A stretch of 64,000 nucleotides of DNA from contig SVIZ01000003.1 in the NCBI GenBank assembly GCA_015069205.1, forward strand, positions 186,001-250,000, given 5' to 3'. Below the pieces are notes generated by a model, which saw nothing but the letters and a program-made list of their open reading frames with translations, was not told the origin of the DNA and did not search any database. The DNA comes from Oscillospiraceae bacterium (GTDB lineage: Bacteria; Bacillota; Clostridia; Saccharofermentanales; Saccharofermentanaceae). Every line of letters starts with the position of its first letter. The first letter of the stretch is position 1. Below are positions 10,034-19,821 of the stretch, one piece after another. Made by a program: the position numbers and the translations under genes.

Positions 10034-10069
10034 TCATCACCTAAAAAAGCTTTCCCAAATCACGTTTTA

Positions 10070-10098
10070 TAGACAAAACAAGACTCCAAATTTATACT
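10070..10098 (+). promoter_or_regulatory. Promoter for the SPFH gene
   Basis: TAGACA (10070-10075) and TATACT (10093-10098) are 17 bases apart, each one mismatch from consensus, 47 bases before the start codon. Confidence 0.6.
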
Positions 10099-10145
10099 TG
10101 AAACGTAAGGAAAGCACGACTTATTTTGCGGGGATTTAGGATAAC

Positions 10146-11246
10146 ATGGGATTTATAAGTAACATCGCAGGCACCGTTTCAGATTCAATAAATTCGGAAA
10201 TAAATGACCAGTATCTTGAGTCATTCAGAACCGATTCCTTGGGACAGGACACACTTGTAAGGCGCGCATACAGACAGAATTCCAGAGGCATGAACCAGGG
10301 CAGCAGCGATGTTATCACCGCAGGTTCCAAAGTGCTCGTACCTGAAGGCACATATGCTCTCATGATCGACGAAGGCAAGATAGCCGACGTCGTTACCGAA
10401 CCCGGTTTATACACCTGGGAAAACTCATCTTCAGCATCCGTTTTTTCAGGCAACATGAAAAGCGTAATGGGAGATGTTTTCGACCGTTTCAGATTCGCAG
10501 GCGAATACACGAAGATACAAAAGATCTTCTATATTAACGGTCTTGAGATAATGAATCAGACCTGCAACGAATACCTTAACGTACCTTATCCGGATCCGAT
10601 TTACGGAACACTGTATTTTAAATTCAGAATATTGTTCTCTTTCCGCATCGTTGATCCGGAAAAGTTTTTCAAGAAGACAGGAAAAACCACTACTGTATAC
10701 GAATACATGGGTACACCTGAAAGGCCGAAGCAGCCTATTCTTGAAGTTCAGGATCACATGGAGGAAGCATTGAACCTCTGCGCTACCAGAGATAAGATCC
10801 CTTTTCCTAAACTTCTCTCGAATAAGAGCATACTGAAAGACGCAGTTAACGAAGCGGTATCAAAGCTCTGGCACGAGCAGCGCGGAATGGTCGTTGAAAC
10901 GATAACGCTCGTTGACCTGTCTCTCGACGAGAAATCAAGAGCCCGTGTCGAACAATTCGATTCAGCAAAGTTATTCAGCGAAGATCCGGCAGCACTTAAC
11001 GCACTGGTAGCATTGGGCTTCACGGATGCAATGAAGGCCGCTGCTTCAAACCCGGCAGGAGCCATGACAGGTTTTGCAGGCGTAGGTATGGTTAATTCGT
11101 TTGCGGGAAATACAACACCAATAAATACACAATCATTCGAAGGTCTTGAGACATGCCCGTTCTGTGGTACATCGCTGAATTCAGGTGTGATCTATGAAAA
11201 CTGCCCTGCATGCAATGCGGACATCAGGTCCTACTATCAGCATTAA
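10146..11246 (+). CDS. SPFH-domain protein with C-terminal zinc ribbon (YdjI/'virion core protein' family)
   Basis: The 366-residue protein belongs to the SPFH/Band-7-related family often labelled 'virion core protein' and typified by Bacillus YdjI. The SPFH part covers about 45-270 (SSDVITAGSKVLVPEGTYALMIDEGKI). A Gly/Ala-rich linker (about 290-330) leads to a zinc ribbon with CPFCGTSL and CPACNADI near the C-terminus. There is no membrane span or signal peptide, so it is cytoplasmic or peripherally membrane-bound. In Bacillus such proteins sit with membrane-stress systems; here no PspA-like partner is adjacent. TTAGGA precedes the ATG. The family name does not imply a viral origin. Confidence 0.85.
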   Translation: MGFISNIAGTVSDSINSEINDQYLESFRTDSLGQDTLVRRAYRQNSRGMNQGSSDVITAGSKVLVPEGTYALMIDEGKIADVVTEPGLYTWENSSSASVFSGNMKSVMGDVFDRFRFAGEYTKIQKIFYINGLEIMNQTCNEYLNVPYPDPIYGTLYFKFRILFSFRIVDPEKFFKKTGKTTTVYEYMGTPERPKQPILEVQDHMEEALNLCATRDKIPFPKLLSNKSILKDAVNEAVSKLWHEQRGMVVETITLVDLSLDEKSRARVEQFDSAKLFSEDPAALNALVALGFTDAMKAAASNPAGAMTGFAGVGMVNSFAGNTTPINTQSFEGLETCPFCGTSLNSGVIYENCPACNADIRSYYQH

Positions 11247-11350
11247 CCGGGCCGGCGCTTTTCACAGGAAAAACAACATCAACATCTTCGCCGGGAGCAA
11301 GCTTTTGGTTATACCCAATCATAGTGCGGATGTCATCATCAACATTCGGA

Positions 11351-12832
11351 TCAGGCCATTCCGATCTTGAAGCAGACGGGTTTGTCAGATGAAGGCGTCC
11401 TGTTAAGTGTTATATGAAGGCCCTTTTCATCTCTGACTGAATCAACGATATCGTAATCACCCAAAGCTTCCGCAGAAGATAAGATTACATCCCGTTCGCC
11501 CTTGATCTTCAATGAAGTAATAAGGAATTCTTCAGAATCCGGCCTCATGCAGAATGCGTATATGAAACCGTTTTTGTATGTGAATCTGAAATCTTTGGAA
11601 GTGAAATTCTTTTCATCATTATCCTGGAAAGAACCGGCTTCGTTATTTACTTCACCCTCGCCGAAAACCTGCCACGGCGTTGTTCCGTAAATGCCTTCGC
11701 CGTTTATGTTCATCCATTCGCCTATCTCTTCCAGAACGGCTGTCTCTTCATCTGTGATGGTGCCGTCGGGTTTGGGACCGACATTTATAAGAAGCATTCC
11801 GTTCTTGCTTACGATATCAACAAGGTCGCATATGATCTGCCTTGACGGCTTGAATTCGTTATCAGTGATATAACCCCATGACTTTCTGCCTATTGCAGTA
11901 TCAGTCTGCCACGGCACCGGAGAGATATCCGTCAGCGCGCCTCTTTCGACATCGAACGTCGCAACCGTCGGCGGGAACGCATTATGCTTATAATTTATCG
12001 TTACTTCTTTGCCCCACTCTTCAGCACGGTTGTAGTAATACGCACAGACTTTCTTGAGATAAGGCTTGAATGCTTCATTCTGTATCCAGGTATCAAAATA
12101 CAAGATCATGGGTCTGCACTTATCTATCAGCTCGCATGTCTTAACAAGCCAGTCGCAAAGCCATTCCTCTGAAGGCTTCGCAGGCGAGAAAACATCTTCC
12201 AATGTATGGAACACTGCAGTATCCGACAGTTCGGTGCAAAGATAAGCAGGGCCATAGAAATCACGATATTCTTCATCGTTAACATCTGAGTCTATCGTTC
12301 TTCCCATGTTCATGAAGAAATAGTGTTCTGCCCTGTGCGAAGAACCGCAGAATGCAAGACCATTCTTTTCACATGCTTTACGGATCTCACCGGCAACATC
12401 CCTGCACGGTCCCATCTCTGCCGCGTTCCAGCGGTTAAGGTCCGATGCATACATCGCAAATCCGTCGTGATGTTCGCACACGGGCATGACATATCTTGCA
12501 CCTGACTTCTTGAACAGTTCAACCCATTTGTCTGCATCAAACTTCTCACCCTTGAACATCGGGATGAAATCCTTATAACCGAAATCCTTGGGATCACCGA
12601 AATGCTCCTTATGGAATTCATATTCACGAGAACCGGGATTATACATCCATCTCGGATACCATTCGCACGCATATGCAGGAACGCTGTAGATTCCCCAGTG
12701 AATGAAGATTCCGAGTTTTGCCTCGTAATACCAGGAAGGTGTTTTGTGATTAGACAAAGAGGCCCAATCGGCTTTATATCTTCCCTTTTCGATCACTTCA
12801 TCGATCAGCTTCAGATACTCTTTGTTATCCAC
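11351..12832 (-). CDS. GH29 alpha-L-fucosidase-like glycoside hydrolase
   Basis: The 493-residue protein matches GH29: KLGIFIHWGIYSVPAYACEWY (40-59), the HHDGFAMY motif (121-128), and the nucleophile region PMILYFDTWI with Asp247. It has no signal peptide, so it would act on short fucosylated sugars inside the cell. The start is GTG at 12832, with AGGAGG seven bases before it. It follows the GNAT gene by 16 bases on the same strand. The nucleophile motif differs from the common WFDG form, so substrate range may differ from classical fucosidases. Just past its stop, in the next frame, 11247-11350 stays open and protein-like (see findings). Confidence 0.88.
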   Translation of the reverse strand: MDNKEYLKLIDEVIEKGRYKADWASLSNHKTPSWYYEAKLGIFIHWGIYSVPAYACEWYPRWMYNPGSREYEFHKEHFGDPKDFGYKDFIPMFKGEKFDADKWVELFKKSGARYVMPVCEHHDGFAMYASDLNRWNAAEMGPCRDVAGEIRKACEKNGLAFCGSSHRAEHYFFMNMGRTIDSDVNDEEYRDFYGPAYLCTELSDTAVFHTLEDVFSPAKPSEEWLCDWLVKTCELIDKCRPMILYFDTWIQNEAFKPYLKKVCAYYYNRAEEWGKEVTINYKHNAFPPTVATFDVERGALTDISPVPWQTDTAIGRKSWGYITDNEFKPSRQIICDLVDIVSKNGMLLINVGPKPDGTITDEETAVLEEIGEWMNINGEGIYGTTPWQVFGEGEVNNEAGSFQDNDEKNFTSKDFRFTYKNGFIYAFCMRPDSEEFLITSLKIKGERDVILSSAEALGDYDIVDSVRDEKGLHITLNRTPSSDKPVCFKIGMA

Positions 12833-12848
12833 GGCAAAACCTCCTATA

Positions 12849-13400
12849 TTACTTAAGGCTCTTATACATCAATATCTCGTCGTGATATGTCCCGTAATCG
12901 AAAAGAAGTGCATTATGTCTTCTTCCCGTTTCAATGAAACCGCATTTCTTATATAAAATCTGAGCCTGTTCATTCTCGGCAACAACTTCCAGGTCAACCT
13001 GATGCCAGCCGATCTTGCCTGCAAGCTCAGTCATGTAACTTATCATGGCAGTTCCTATACCGAGATTCCAATAGTCCTTGTAGAGAGCTATGGCCATGCT
13101 GCATCTGTGACGGATCTTGCGCTTTTCTCCGATACCGCTGATGCTTCCGTTGCCGGCGATCTTACCGTCAACTACAGCGCACATCATGATAGTGTAAGGA
13201 TCATCCATAAGCCTGCCTAAGATCTTCTTCTCGCTTTCAAGCGTGAAGCCAACCTCATCCGGGTTTCTTAATAGAAACGGTGTCTCAACAGAAGTCTTCT
13301 CCAGGTATTCGATCATCTGATCTGCATACTCTGGTGAAGTAGGCCTGAGAATACATTTCCTGCCGTCCTTTAAGACTATCTCTCTATCTTCAAATCTCAT
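12849..13400 (-). CDS. GNAT-family N-acetyltransferase
   Basis: The 183-residue protein has the GNAT fold signature: MAIALYKDYWNLGIGTAMIS is the acetyl-CoA-binding motif A (family pattern Q/RxxGxG/A, here NLGIGTA), and ENEQAQILYKKCGFIETGR is motif B. The N-terminal part EIVLKDGRKCILRPTSPEYA is typical of the RimI/YhhY-like group. The substrate cannot be told from sequence. Its ATG overlaps the stop of the sodium-channel gene by four bases, with AGGTAAG as ribosome-binding site, so the channel, acetyltransferase and fucosidase-like genes probably form one operon. Confidence 0.88.
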   Translation of the reverse strand: MRFEDREIVLKDGRKCILRPTSPEYADQMIEYLEKTSVETPFLLRNPDEVGFTLESEKKILGRLMDDPYTIMMCAVVDGKIAGNGSISGIGEKRKIRHRCSMAIALYKDYWNLGIGTAMISYMTELAGKIGWHQVDLEVVAENEQAQILYKKCGFIETGRRHNALLFDYGTYHDEILMYKSLK

Positions 13401-14230
13401 TTATTCTTACCTAATGAACTCTCCAAACGGTTCAGCTGATCCTTGAGTGAACGGATCTCCTTGATAAGTTCCTCATTGGAAGCGGGAACCTCAGCCTTCT
13501 CTTCTGCATTCTCTGCATTGTTCTCAGCCGTAACTTCGCTGATCGCATTTACAACGATACCGACAACAACGTTCATTACGACGAAAGATGAAAGCAGCAC
13601 GAAAGGCACAAAATAAGCCCATGCATACGGGAATACTTCCATAACAGGTCTGCTGATACCCATTGACCAGCTCTCGAGCGTCATTACCTGAAAGAGTGTA
13701 TACATCGCTTTTCCGATCGTTCCGAACCAGTCGTAGAATGCTTCACCGAAAAGATTTACGCCGATAAGAGCAAAGATGTAGTAGATCAGGAGCAATAAGA
13801 TCCCTGTCCACAAAATGCTCGGAATAGACTTTACGATAGCACCAATGATGACCTGCAGATGACGGACATGACCGATGAGTTTTGTTCCTCTCAACGCCTT
13901 CAAAGACTTCAGCACTCTGAATACTCTTACCGCACGGAATGCAGACATGAAAGAAAGTCCAGAGAGCATTGATACTGCCACGATGATCATATCGAACCAG
14001 TTCCACGGATCCTTGAAATAATCCAGACCGTAAGCCAGGAACTTTATAATGATTTCCGCAATGAATATCCAAAGACAGATCGTGTTAATAAGTGCAAGCG
14101 CACCTATTGTTCCTTCTGAAAGACCCTTAATCGTCTCAACGCCCATAATTGCAGCATTGAAGATAATAACAAACAGGATAATACCCTGGAACACTTTGCC
14201 GTCAACGACTTTCTTTAAACCCTTGATCAT
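13397..14230 (-). CDS. Voltage-gated sodium channel of the NaChBac/NavAb type
   Basis: The 277 residues hold one six-span voltage-gated channel unit, which would assemble as a tetramer. S1 is about 15-32, S2 46-68, S3 78-94. S4 carries six basic residues at every third position (R99, R102, R105, K108, K111, R114). S5 is about 138-160, and the pore has the selectivity filter TLESWSM at 184-190, the same as NavAb-type channels. S6 is about 203-230. The C-terminus is an acidic neck followed by a probable coiled coil (NEELIKEIRSLKDQLNRLESSL), as in bacterial Nav channels. Such channels are known in alkaliphilic and marine bacteria; one in a fermentative Clostridium-like genome is less expected. 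Confidence 0.93.
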   Translation of the reverse strand: MIKGLKKVVDGKVFQGIILFVIIFNAAIMGVETIKGLSEGTIGALALINTICLWIFIAEIIIKFLAYGLDYFKDPWNWFDMIIVAVSMLSGLSFMSAFRAVRVFRVLKSLKALRGTKLIGHVRHLQVIIGAIVKSIPSILWTGILLLLIYYIFALIGVNLFGEAFYDWFGTIGKAMYTLFQVMTLESWSMGISRPVMEVFPYAWAYFVPFVLLSSFVVMNVVVGIVVNAISEVTAENNAENAEEKAEVPASNEELIKEIRSLKDQLNRLESSLGKNK

Positions 14231-14317
14231 AACCTCTCCTCAACAATCAAAAAAAATATCAATGAAGATTTTACCATTCATAAAAAGATTTCAAAGAGTC
14301 GTATTTGATTCAGTAAA

Positions 14318-14941
14318 CTAATTCAACTCTTTCGTCTCTCCAATTATCTTAATGCCTATATCGCAGTTAACTTTATTCTTCATCGCTGTTTTTGCATGCC
14401 CAAGGAAATGACCATACTTATATGTTCCGATCGATACTGTAAGATCAGATATGACATAGAGATCGCCGAGTCCCGTGTCACCGTTAAGTCCGCTGTTGAT
14501 ATCTGCGCTTACGACATATGCATCTGAATCATTGATGCTCTCGATTGAACTTTTCGCAGGCTCTCTGACTTCGCCCTTAAATCCGGTTCCGAAAATACAA
14601 TCAAGAATGGTATTGTACTTTCCGTAATCGCCTTCGGTCACGACAGGGATTCCTTTGGCCGTGCACTTATCAAAGAAAAACTTTCCGTCTTCAGAAAATG
14701 AATCCTCATACAAAAGAACGATCTCACATTCGATGCCGTGATCTTGAAGAAGCGATGCGACTACAAATCCGTCACCGGCGTTATTGCCTTTGCCGCACAC
14801 GATGCCGACGGGCCCTTTCCACTCTGCCTGCTCAAAGATCGCTCTTCCGGCGCGTTCCATAAGTTCCCTGGAAGGAACCAGATTCTCAATAGTCCACCTG
14901 TCGCTGGACCTCATAACTTCAGTTGATACACAAACAGGCAT
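14318..14941 (-). CDS. nnrE: NAD(P)H-hydrate epimerase (YjeF N-terminal domain only)
   Basis: Repairs damaged NAD(P)H by interconverting R- and S-NAD(P)HX. The 207-residue protein is the epimerase domain alone: GKGNNAGDGF at 50-59 is the nucleotide-binding loop and SADINSGLNGDTG the second signature, where the family usually has Pro in place of the first Asn (IPSG). The NnrD dehydratase domain fused to it in many bacteria is absent and would have to be encoded elsewhere. The ATG at 14941 has GGGAGG just upstream; an earlier TTG lies inside that site and is rejected. It starts just after the terminator of the galactoside operon. Confidence 0.85.
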   Translation of the reverse strand: MPVCVSTEVMRSSDRWTIENLVPSRELMERAGRAIFEQAEWKGPVGIVCGKGNNAGDGFVVASLLQDHGIECEIVLLYEDSFSEDGKFFFDKCTAKGIPVVTEGDYGKYNTILDCIFGTGFKGEVREPAKSSIESINDSDAYVVSADINSGLNGDTGLGDLYVISDLTVSIGTYKYGHFLGHAKTAMKNKVNCDIGIKIIGETKELN

Positions 14942-14951
14942 ACTGCCTCCC

Positions 14952-14987
14952 AAAAATTAAACTGCCCCTATTTTACAACAGGAGCAG
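14952..14987 (-). terminator. Terminator of the galactoside operon
   Basis: On the minus strand CTGCTCCT pairs with AGGGGCAG (one G-U pair) around a 10-base loop, followed by TTTAATTTTT. It lies 30 bases after the beta-galactosidase stop and just before nnrE. Confidence 0.75.
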
Positions 14988-15017
14988 AAAAATAATCGGG
15001 GTTTAGGTCGGATAAAC

Positions 15018-17381
15018 TTACTTAGCTTTCTTTGTGTTTAACTCAATAACCGAAGACAGGTTCTGATCGGGAAGCGTGATCTTAACTGTAGCATTTCCTG
15101 CTTCGCCAATGCTTCTGATATAAACGCCGCCCATACCGCCGTTAATATCAGCAAGAGCGGGGCCAAGGATCTCGACAGGACCCGACGTTTCAATGACTGC
15201 AGGCTTGTTGTAGAAAGAAAGTACATTTCCGTTCTCATCAGTAACTTTGATCCTGATCGCAGTAACATCGTATGTAGCATCTTCAATAAGTTCATTTGAA
15301 GAAACATCCACGATAAGTTTAGACTCAGTCATGGCAGACTTGATAACAGTCTTAACGACTTCACCGTTCTTGATGCCGTCGAATCTGAACTTTGTAACTT
15401 TGCCGCCCCAGTTACCGATGTATTTGCCGAAGAGCATGTAAGCATCATCAAACTTCATCTTGTATCTGGTCATGGCCTCAGCCATCGTGAGCTTCATCCT
15501 GAGAGGCATGTTCTCCATTCCGTATACGGCAGAGAAATTCAAAGCATCTTTTACGATCTTATTCTGCCTGTCGGAGAAGCCTTCGCCTTCTTTCATCTGG
15601 TCTCCGATGAAATCGTCGATCAGGATCGGCGGAGCAATCATGTTCTTATATGTAGAATCATCTTTGGTATATTCCTTGATGAAGATATCGTCCTTATACA
15701 TCTTCACGCTGTCACAGTTGGTAAAGATATAGATCTCTCCCCTGTTGCCTGCAGGATGCTCTCCGATGTCCATCGAAGAACTGATCTCAAGCACGGGATC
15801 GATATCTTTGTTCTGGCTCGCATAAACATAAGCTGCAAGCTTGAAATTCCTGAACATATCAGTGACACCGTGATAACACACTCTGTCACCCGAACCGAAA
15901 TCCTTATGCGTGTTGTAGTCAAAGAAACACCATCCGAATGAGCCGCAGATATCGTCGTAAGACATAACGCTGTCCAGAACGTTGCAGTGTCTTAATGCGT
16001 GCTCCTGTCTGTGCAGCTCGGAGTCATATGCTTTTGTCGGGAACATATGGCCGTTGTACTCACTGATAAAGTATGGTTTATCCATATCCGGAGTAATATT
16101 CTTCTTGGGTTCACATCCCGAAGTTTTTCCGTTGTGGCTGAAGTCATTAAAAGCATAAACGTCTTCTAAAAGAGAACTCTTTTTCAGATATCTGACGCCT
16201 GATGTCTGACGGTACGGATCGAGGTCATGAGCTTCCTTGTTCGTTCTTAAATAAAGTTCATCGCAATCGACGGATTCGTTGATCCTTACACCCCACAAAA
16301 TGATCGAAGGGTGATTGCGGTACTGGGATACCATTTCGCGCGTATTGATGACTGCCTGTTCTTTCCATGCATCGTCACCGATATTCTGCCAGCCGGGGAT
16401 CTCAGTAAACACGAGCAGGCCCAGTTCATCACACCTGTCGATAAAGTGATGTGACTGAGGATAGTGGGAAGTTCTGACTGCGTTAAGACCAAGTTCGTTC
16501 TTTAAGATATCAGCATCCATTCTCTGCATGGACTTCGGCATTGCATAACCTACATAAGGCCAGCACTGATGACGGTTTAAACCTCTGAGCTTTATCTTCT
16601 CTCCGTTAAGATAGAATCCGTCAGCCTTAAACACGGCATCCCTGAAACCGAATCTTGTTACAAATGTATCTTCGGACTCACCGTTTCTTAAGGTCATTGA
16701 AAGCTCATAAAGATTCGGATCATCAAGTGACCAGAGTTCAGCCTCGCTTACATTGATCTCGCATTCTTTTTCGCACGGTCCGGCGAAAAGGACCTTGCCC
16801 GAATCAATGCCCGTTATCACGGCAACAAGTTCGCCTTCACCTTCAACATCAGCCTTGATCCTGACCTTCTTATCTGCTCCCGCACTCACGAAAACATCAC
16901 GGATGTGATCCTTCTCTTTCACGTCGAGATGAACCTCTCTGTAAATGCCGCCGTATGTCATGTAGTCGATAACAAATCCGAACGGAGGAACATTAAGGCT
17001 CTCGCGGCTGTCGCACTTAACCGCGATAACATTCTTTCCGCCGTAATCGATATGGTCAGTAAGATCTGCTGTAAATGCCGTATAACCGCATGAGTGCTTT
17101 ATTACAAACTTGCCGTTGATATAAACTTCTGCTTCATGTGCAACGGCATCGAAAGTAACTGATACTTTCTTACCTTTCCAATCTGAAGGCACATCAAAAG
17201 TTCTCCTGTAACAGGAGACCATCTGGTAATCCTTATCGTCGAAATAATTCAAAGGAGTTACCTTCACCGTATGAGGAATACGCACCTGTTCCATCTTGTC
17301 TTCGTTACTGTAGACAGGTCTGGTCATTTCAGGAACGAATTCAGGCGACCATAACCAATCGTTATTAAGATCTATTCTCAT
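15018..17381 (-). CDS. GH2 beta-galactosidase-type glycoside hydrolase
   Basis: The 787-residue enzyme has the GH2 order: sugar-binding jelly-roll (about 1-155), immunoglobulin-like domain (160-250), then the catalytic barrel starting at KADGFYLNGEKIKLRGLNRHQ. The acid/base is Glu369 in WGVRINES and the nucleophile Glu441 in PYFISEYNGHM. A further beta domain follows. There is no signal peptide, so it cleaves imported sugars. GGGGAG lies before the ATG. It is the last gene of an operon with a TetR regulator, GT-B-like protein, sugar transporter and alpha-galactosidase, and galK-galT are divergent, so a beta-galactoside substrate is likely; beta-glucuronidase or beta-mannosidase activity cannot be excluded from family alone. 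Confidence 0.92.
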   Translation of the reverse strand: MRIDLNNDWLWSPEFVPEMTRPVYSNEDKMEQVRIPHTVKVTPLNYFDDKDYQMVSCYRRTFDVPSDWKGKKVSVTFDAVAHEAEVYINGKFVIKHSCGYTAFTADLTDHIDYGGKNVIAVKCDSRESLNVPPFGFVIDYMTYGGIYREVHLDVKEKDHIRDVFVSAGADKKVRIKADVEGEGELVAVITGIDSGKVLFAGPCEKECEINVSEAELWSLDDPNLYELSMTLRNGESEDTFVTRFGFRDAVFKADGFYLNGEKIKLRGLNRHQCWPYVGYAMPKSMQRMDADILKNELGLNAVRTSHYPQSHHFIDRCDELGLLVFTEIPGWQNIGDDAWKEQAVINTREMVSQYRNHPSIILWGVRINESVDCDELYLRTNKEAHDLDPYRQTSGVRYLKKSSLLEDVYAFNDFSHNGKTSGCEPKKNITPDMDKPYFISEYNGHMFPTKAYDSELHRQEHALRHCNVLDSVMSYDDICGSFGWCFFDYNTHKDFGSGDRVCYHGVTDMFRNFKLAAYVYASQNKDIDPVLEISSSMDIGEHPAGNRGEIYIFTNCDSVKMYKDDIFIKEYTKDDSTYKNMIAPPILIDDFIGDQMKEGEGFSDRQNKIVKDALNFSAVYGMENMPLRMKLTMAEAMTRYKMKFDDAYMLFGKYIGNWGGKVTKFRFDGIKNGEVVKTVIKSAMTESKLIVDVSSNELIEDATYDVTAIRIKVTDENGNVLSFYNKPAVIETSGPVEILGPALADINGGMGGVYIRSIGEAGNATVKITLPDQNLSSVIELNTKKAK

Positions 17382-17402
17382 AAAGAAAACTCCCCAACTT
17401 TC

Positions 17403-19817
17403 TTATCCGATCTTCTCAATAGTATATATCCTTGAACCGAAATCGGGATAATATCTCATGTTCTCATTATATCCGCCCGATGCAAAAGCGCTTCTTAAAT
17501 GGACGCCTGCATACATCATTGCATCACCGTACATATCGTGCGCTTCCGCCTCTGAATTCATCTTATAGAATCTTGCGATCGTTCTGTGAGAAAGGCCGTC
17601 CTGCTTAACGTGGATCGGAGCAACATAGTTTATAAGTCCTCCGAAATCACGCACGTCAAACTTCATCTTTCTTCCTTCGATGTGATACTTGTAATCACAC
17701 TCAAGTCCTACCGGCTTTAATACGCCCCACTGCGTATTCGGATGAGTGAAAAGCTGCATTGTCATTGATACCGCTTTTGTCTTATCGGGTGATACCACAG
17801 TCCATGAGATATCGTTTCCTGGGACCTGATCAAGAACGCTGTATCCCGGAGCACCCAAAGCATCACCGTCACCAGACCTTGAATCGTTCATCGACTTTGA
17901 ACGGTAGAACCTTCCGAACTGCATTACTTCGCGCCACTTCTTATACATCCTGATCTGCGCTTTGACCGCTTCAAAATCACTGCTGCTCATATCGTTGAGA
18001 TTACACTCGTATCCGAGCACTCCGAATGAAGCGACGTTAAATCTTGTCTCTATGGGAGTACGGCGGAGAGTCTGATGGTTCGGGCAGTCTGATACGTGGG
18101 CTGTAACAGTACGCATCGGATAGCCGTAAGAATAACCGTTCTGGATCTCTGCTCTGCATACTGCGTCAGTGTCATCGCTTGCCCAGATCTGCGGGAAGAA
18201 ACTTAATATACCGAGATCGAATCTGTTACCGCCCGAAGCACATCCTTCGAAAAGAATATCAGGGAACTTCTTTGTAAGTTCTCTCATTACACGGTAAAGG
18301 CCCAGGATATATCTGTGCGTTACTTCACCCTGTCTGTCAGCGGGAAGAGATCTTGAAAATATATCCGAGAAGTTTCTGTTCATGTCCCACTTAACGTATG
18401 AGATATCAGCAGAAGAAAACACTTTGCTCATTACCTTTATCAGGTGATCCTGCACCTCAACATTTGCAAGATCCAATACCATCTGGTTGCGGCCTTCGGA
18501 ATGCTTCTTTCCGGGTATTTCCATCGCCCACTCGGGGTGCGCGAGATAAAGACCGCTTTCACGGTTTACCATCTCAGGCTCTACCCAGATCCCGAAATCA
18601 AGTCCCAATGCACGGACCTTGTCGCAGATACCTTTTACGCCTCTCGGGAGCTTCTTGGTATCCGGGAACCAGTCACCCAAAGAAGTCGTATCGTCATTAC
18701 GCTCGCCGAACCATCCGTCATCCATGACGAAGAGTTCGATGCCGGCTTCTTTTGCTTTTCTGGCAAGACGCAAAAGCTTGCTCTCACTGATCTTGAAGTA
18801 AGATGCTTCCCAGGAATTTAAGAGAACAGGCCGAAGTCTGTCTTTCCACGGACCGCGCAGGATATGCTTAGACACGAAGTCATGCATCTGCCCGCTCATT
18901 CCGTTATATCCCATAGAGGAATATGTCATGACCGCTTCCGGGGTCAGGAAAGACTCTCCTTTCGACAGTTTCCATTCAAATGAAGTCGGGTTTATTCCCG
19001 ATAAAAATCTTACTTTACCAAACGGGCTCTTCTCGACAGACTCATAGTGGTTGCCGCTGTATACGAGATTAAATCCGTAGACATCACCGTAATCTTCATT
19101 CGCACCTCTTTTCGAGAGCATGACGAACGGATTTGCACGGTTGGAAGAATTACCTGTAAAAGAAGAATTTACAAGGCGCGCGGAAGATACGGACATATCA
19201 GTCTTTTTCATCTCTCTTGCCCATGCGCCCGTGAATGTTGTAAACACATAATTATCCGGATCGAAATCGATCTGGCAGCTCATGATCTTCTTTATCTTAA
19301 TGTCACCTTCGCCTTCGTTGATAAGACGTGCTGTTCTGGTGATCACATCGGTATCGGGATAAACGCAGTAGATCAGTTCGAGCTTTAGGTTATTTTCTTT
19401 ATCGATCAATGTGACCGTCAGGACTTCGGCATCTTCACCGTAAGATGACGGAAGGCCTTCAGTTCCGCCATCCCTGCCTTTGCTCTCGCTGTAACTGTCG
19501 AAAAGAAAATCCGAAGTAAAACTGCCGTCTGAATTAACGACTTCGATAAATGCTTCCCTTACATCACCTTTGCCGTAAGAACTCATCTCAAGACGCATGT
19601 CTTCAAGCGAGAAATTGCCGTGATCAGGTGAGTATACAACTGAGTTTCCGGGAGCAAATTCATGCTGCTCTGTAAGACCGTCTTCACTATCCATGTGGAT
19701 CTTTCTTCCATAGTAAAGATGTTCTATGTGACCCGAATCCAATACCTTCATGGCATACGTCGTATGCGCGGTATCAAGGATAAACAGTGGGGCTTTATCG
19801 CCTTTAACAGTGATCAT
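17403..19817 (-). CDS. GH36 alpha-galactosidase
   Basis: Hydrolyses terminal alpha-galactose from melibiose, raffinose and similar sugars. The 804-residue protein has the GH36 N-terminal beta-sandwich (about 1-325), the catalytic barrel with MDDGWFG (365-371), the nucleophile Asp478 in YVKWDMNR, CASGGNRFDLG (526-536) and the acid/base Asp548 in WASDDTDA, and a C-terminal beta domain. No signal peptide. The chosen start (MITVKGDKAP) has TAGGAG nine bases before it; a longer frame upstream overlaps the transporter gene and is rejected. It begins four bases after the transporter stop, so translation is probably coupled. Confidence 0.96.
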   Translation of the reverse strand: MITVKGDKAPLFILDTAHTTYAMKVLDSGHIEHLYYGRKIHMDSEDGLTEQHEFAPGNSVVYSPDHGNFSLEDMRLEMSSYGKGDVREAFIEVVNSDGSFTSDFLFDSYSESKGRDGGTEGLPSSYGEDAEVLTVTLIDKENNLKLELIYCVYPDTDVITRTARLINEGEGDIKIKKIMSCQIDFDPDNYVFTTFTGAWAREMKKTDMSVSSARLVNSSFTGNSSNRANPFVMLSKRGANEDYGDVYGFNLVYSGNHYESVEKSPFGKVRFLSGINPTSFEWKLSKGESFLTPEAVMTYSSMGYNGMSGQMHDFVSKHILRGPWKDRLRPVLLNSWEASYFKISESKLLRLARKAKEAGIELFVMDDGWFGERNDDTTSLGDWFPDTKKLPRGVKGICDKVRALGLDFGIWVEPEMVNRESGLYLAHPEWAMEIPGKKHSEGRNQMVLDLANVEVQDHLIKVMSKVFSSADISYVKWDMNRNFSDIFSRSLPADRQGEVTHRYILGLYRVMRELTKKFPDILFEGCASGGNRFDLGILSFFPQIWASDDTDAVCRAEIQNGYSYGYPMRTVTAHVSDCPNHQTLRRTPIETRFNVASFGVLGYECNLNDMSSSDFEAVKAQIRMYKKWREVMQFGRFYRSKSMNDSRSGDGDALGAPGYSVLDQVPGNDISWTVVSPDKTKAVSMTMQLFTHPNTQWGVLKPVGLECDYKYHIEGRKMKFDVRDFGGLINYVAPIHVKQDGLSHRTIARFYKMNSEAEAHDMYGDAMMYAGVHLRSAFASGGYNENMRYYPDFGSRIYTIEKIG

Positions 19818-19821
19818 GGTA

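Noticed and set aside
10146..11246. Prophage or viral gene, because the family is called 'virion core protein'
   Set aside because: The SPFH/YdjI family is chromosomal and common in bacteria; no phage genes nearby.
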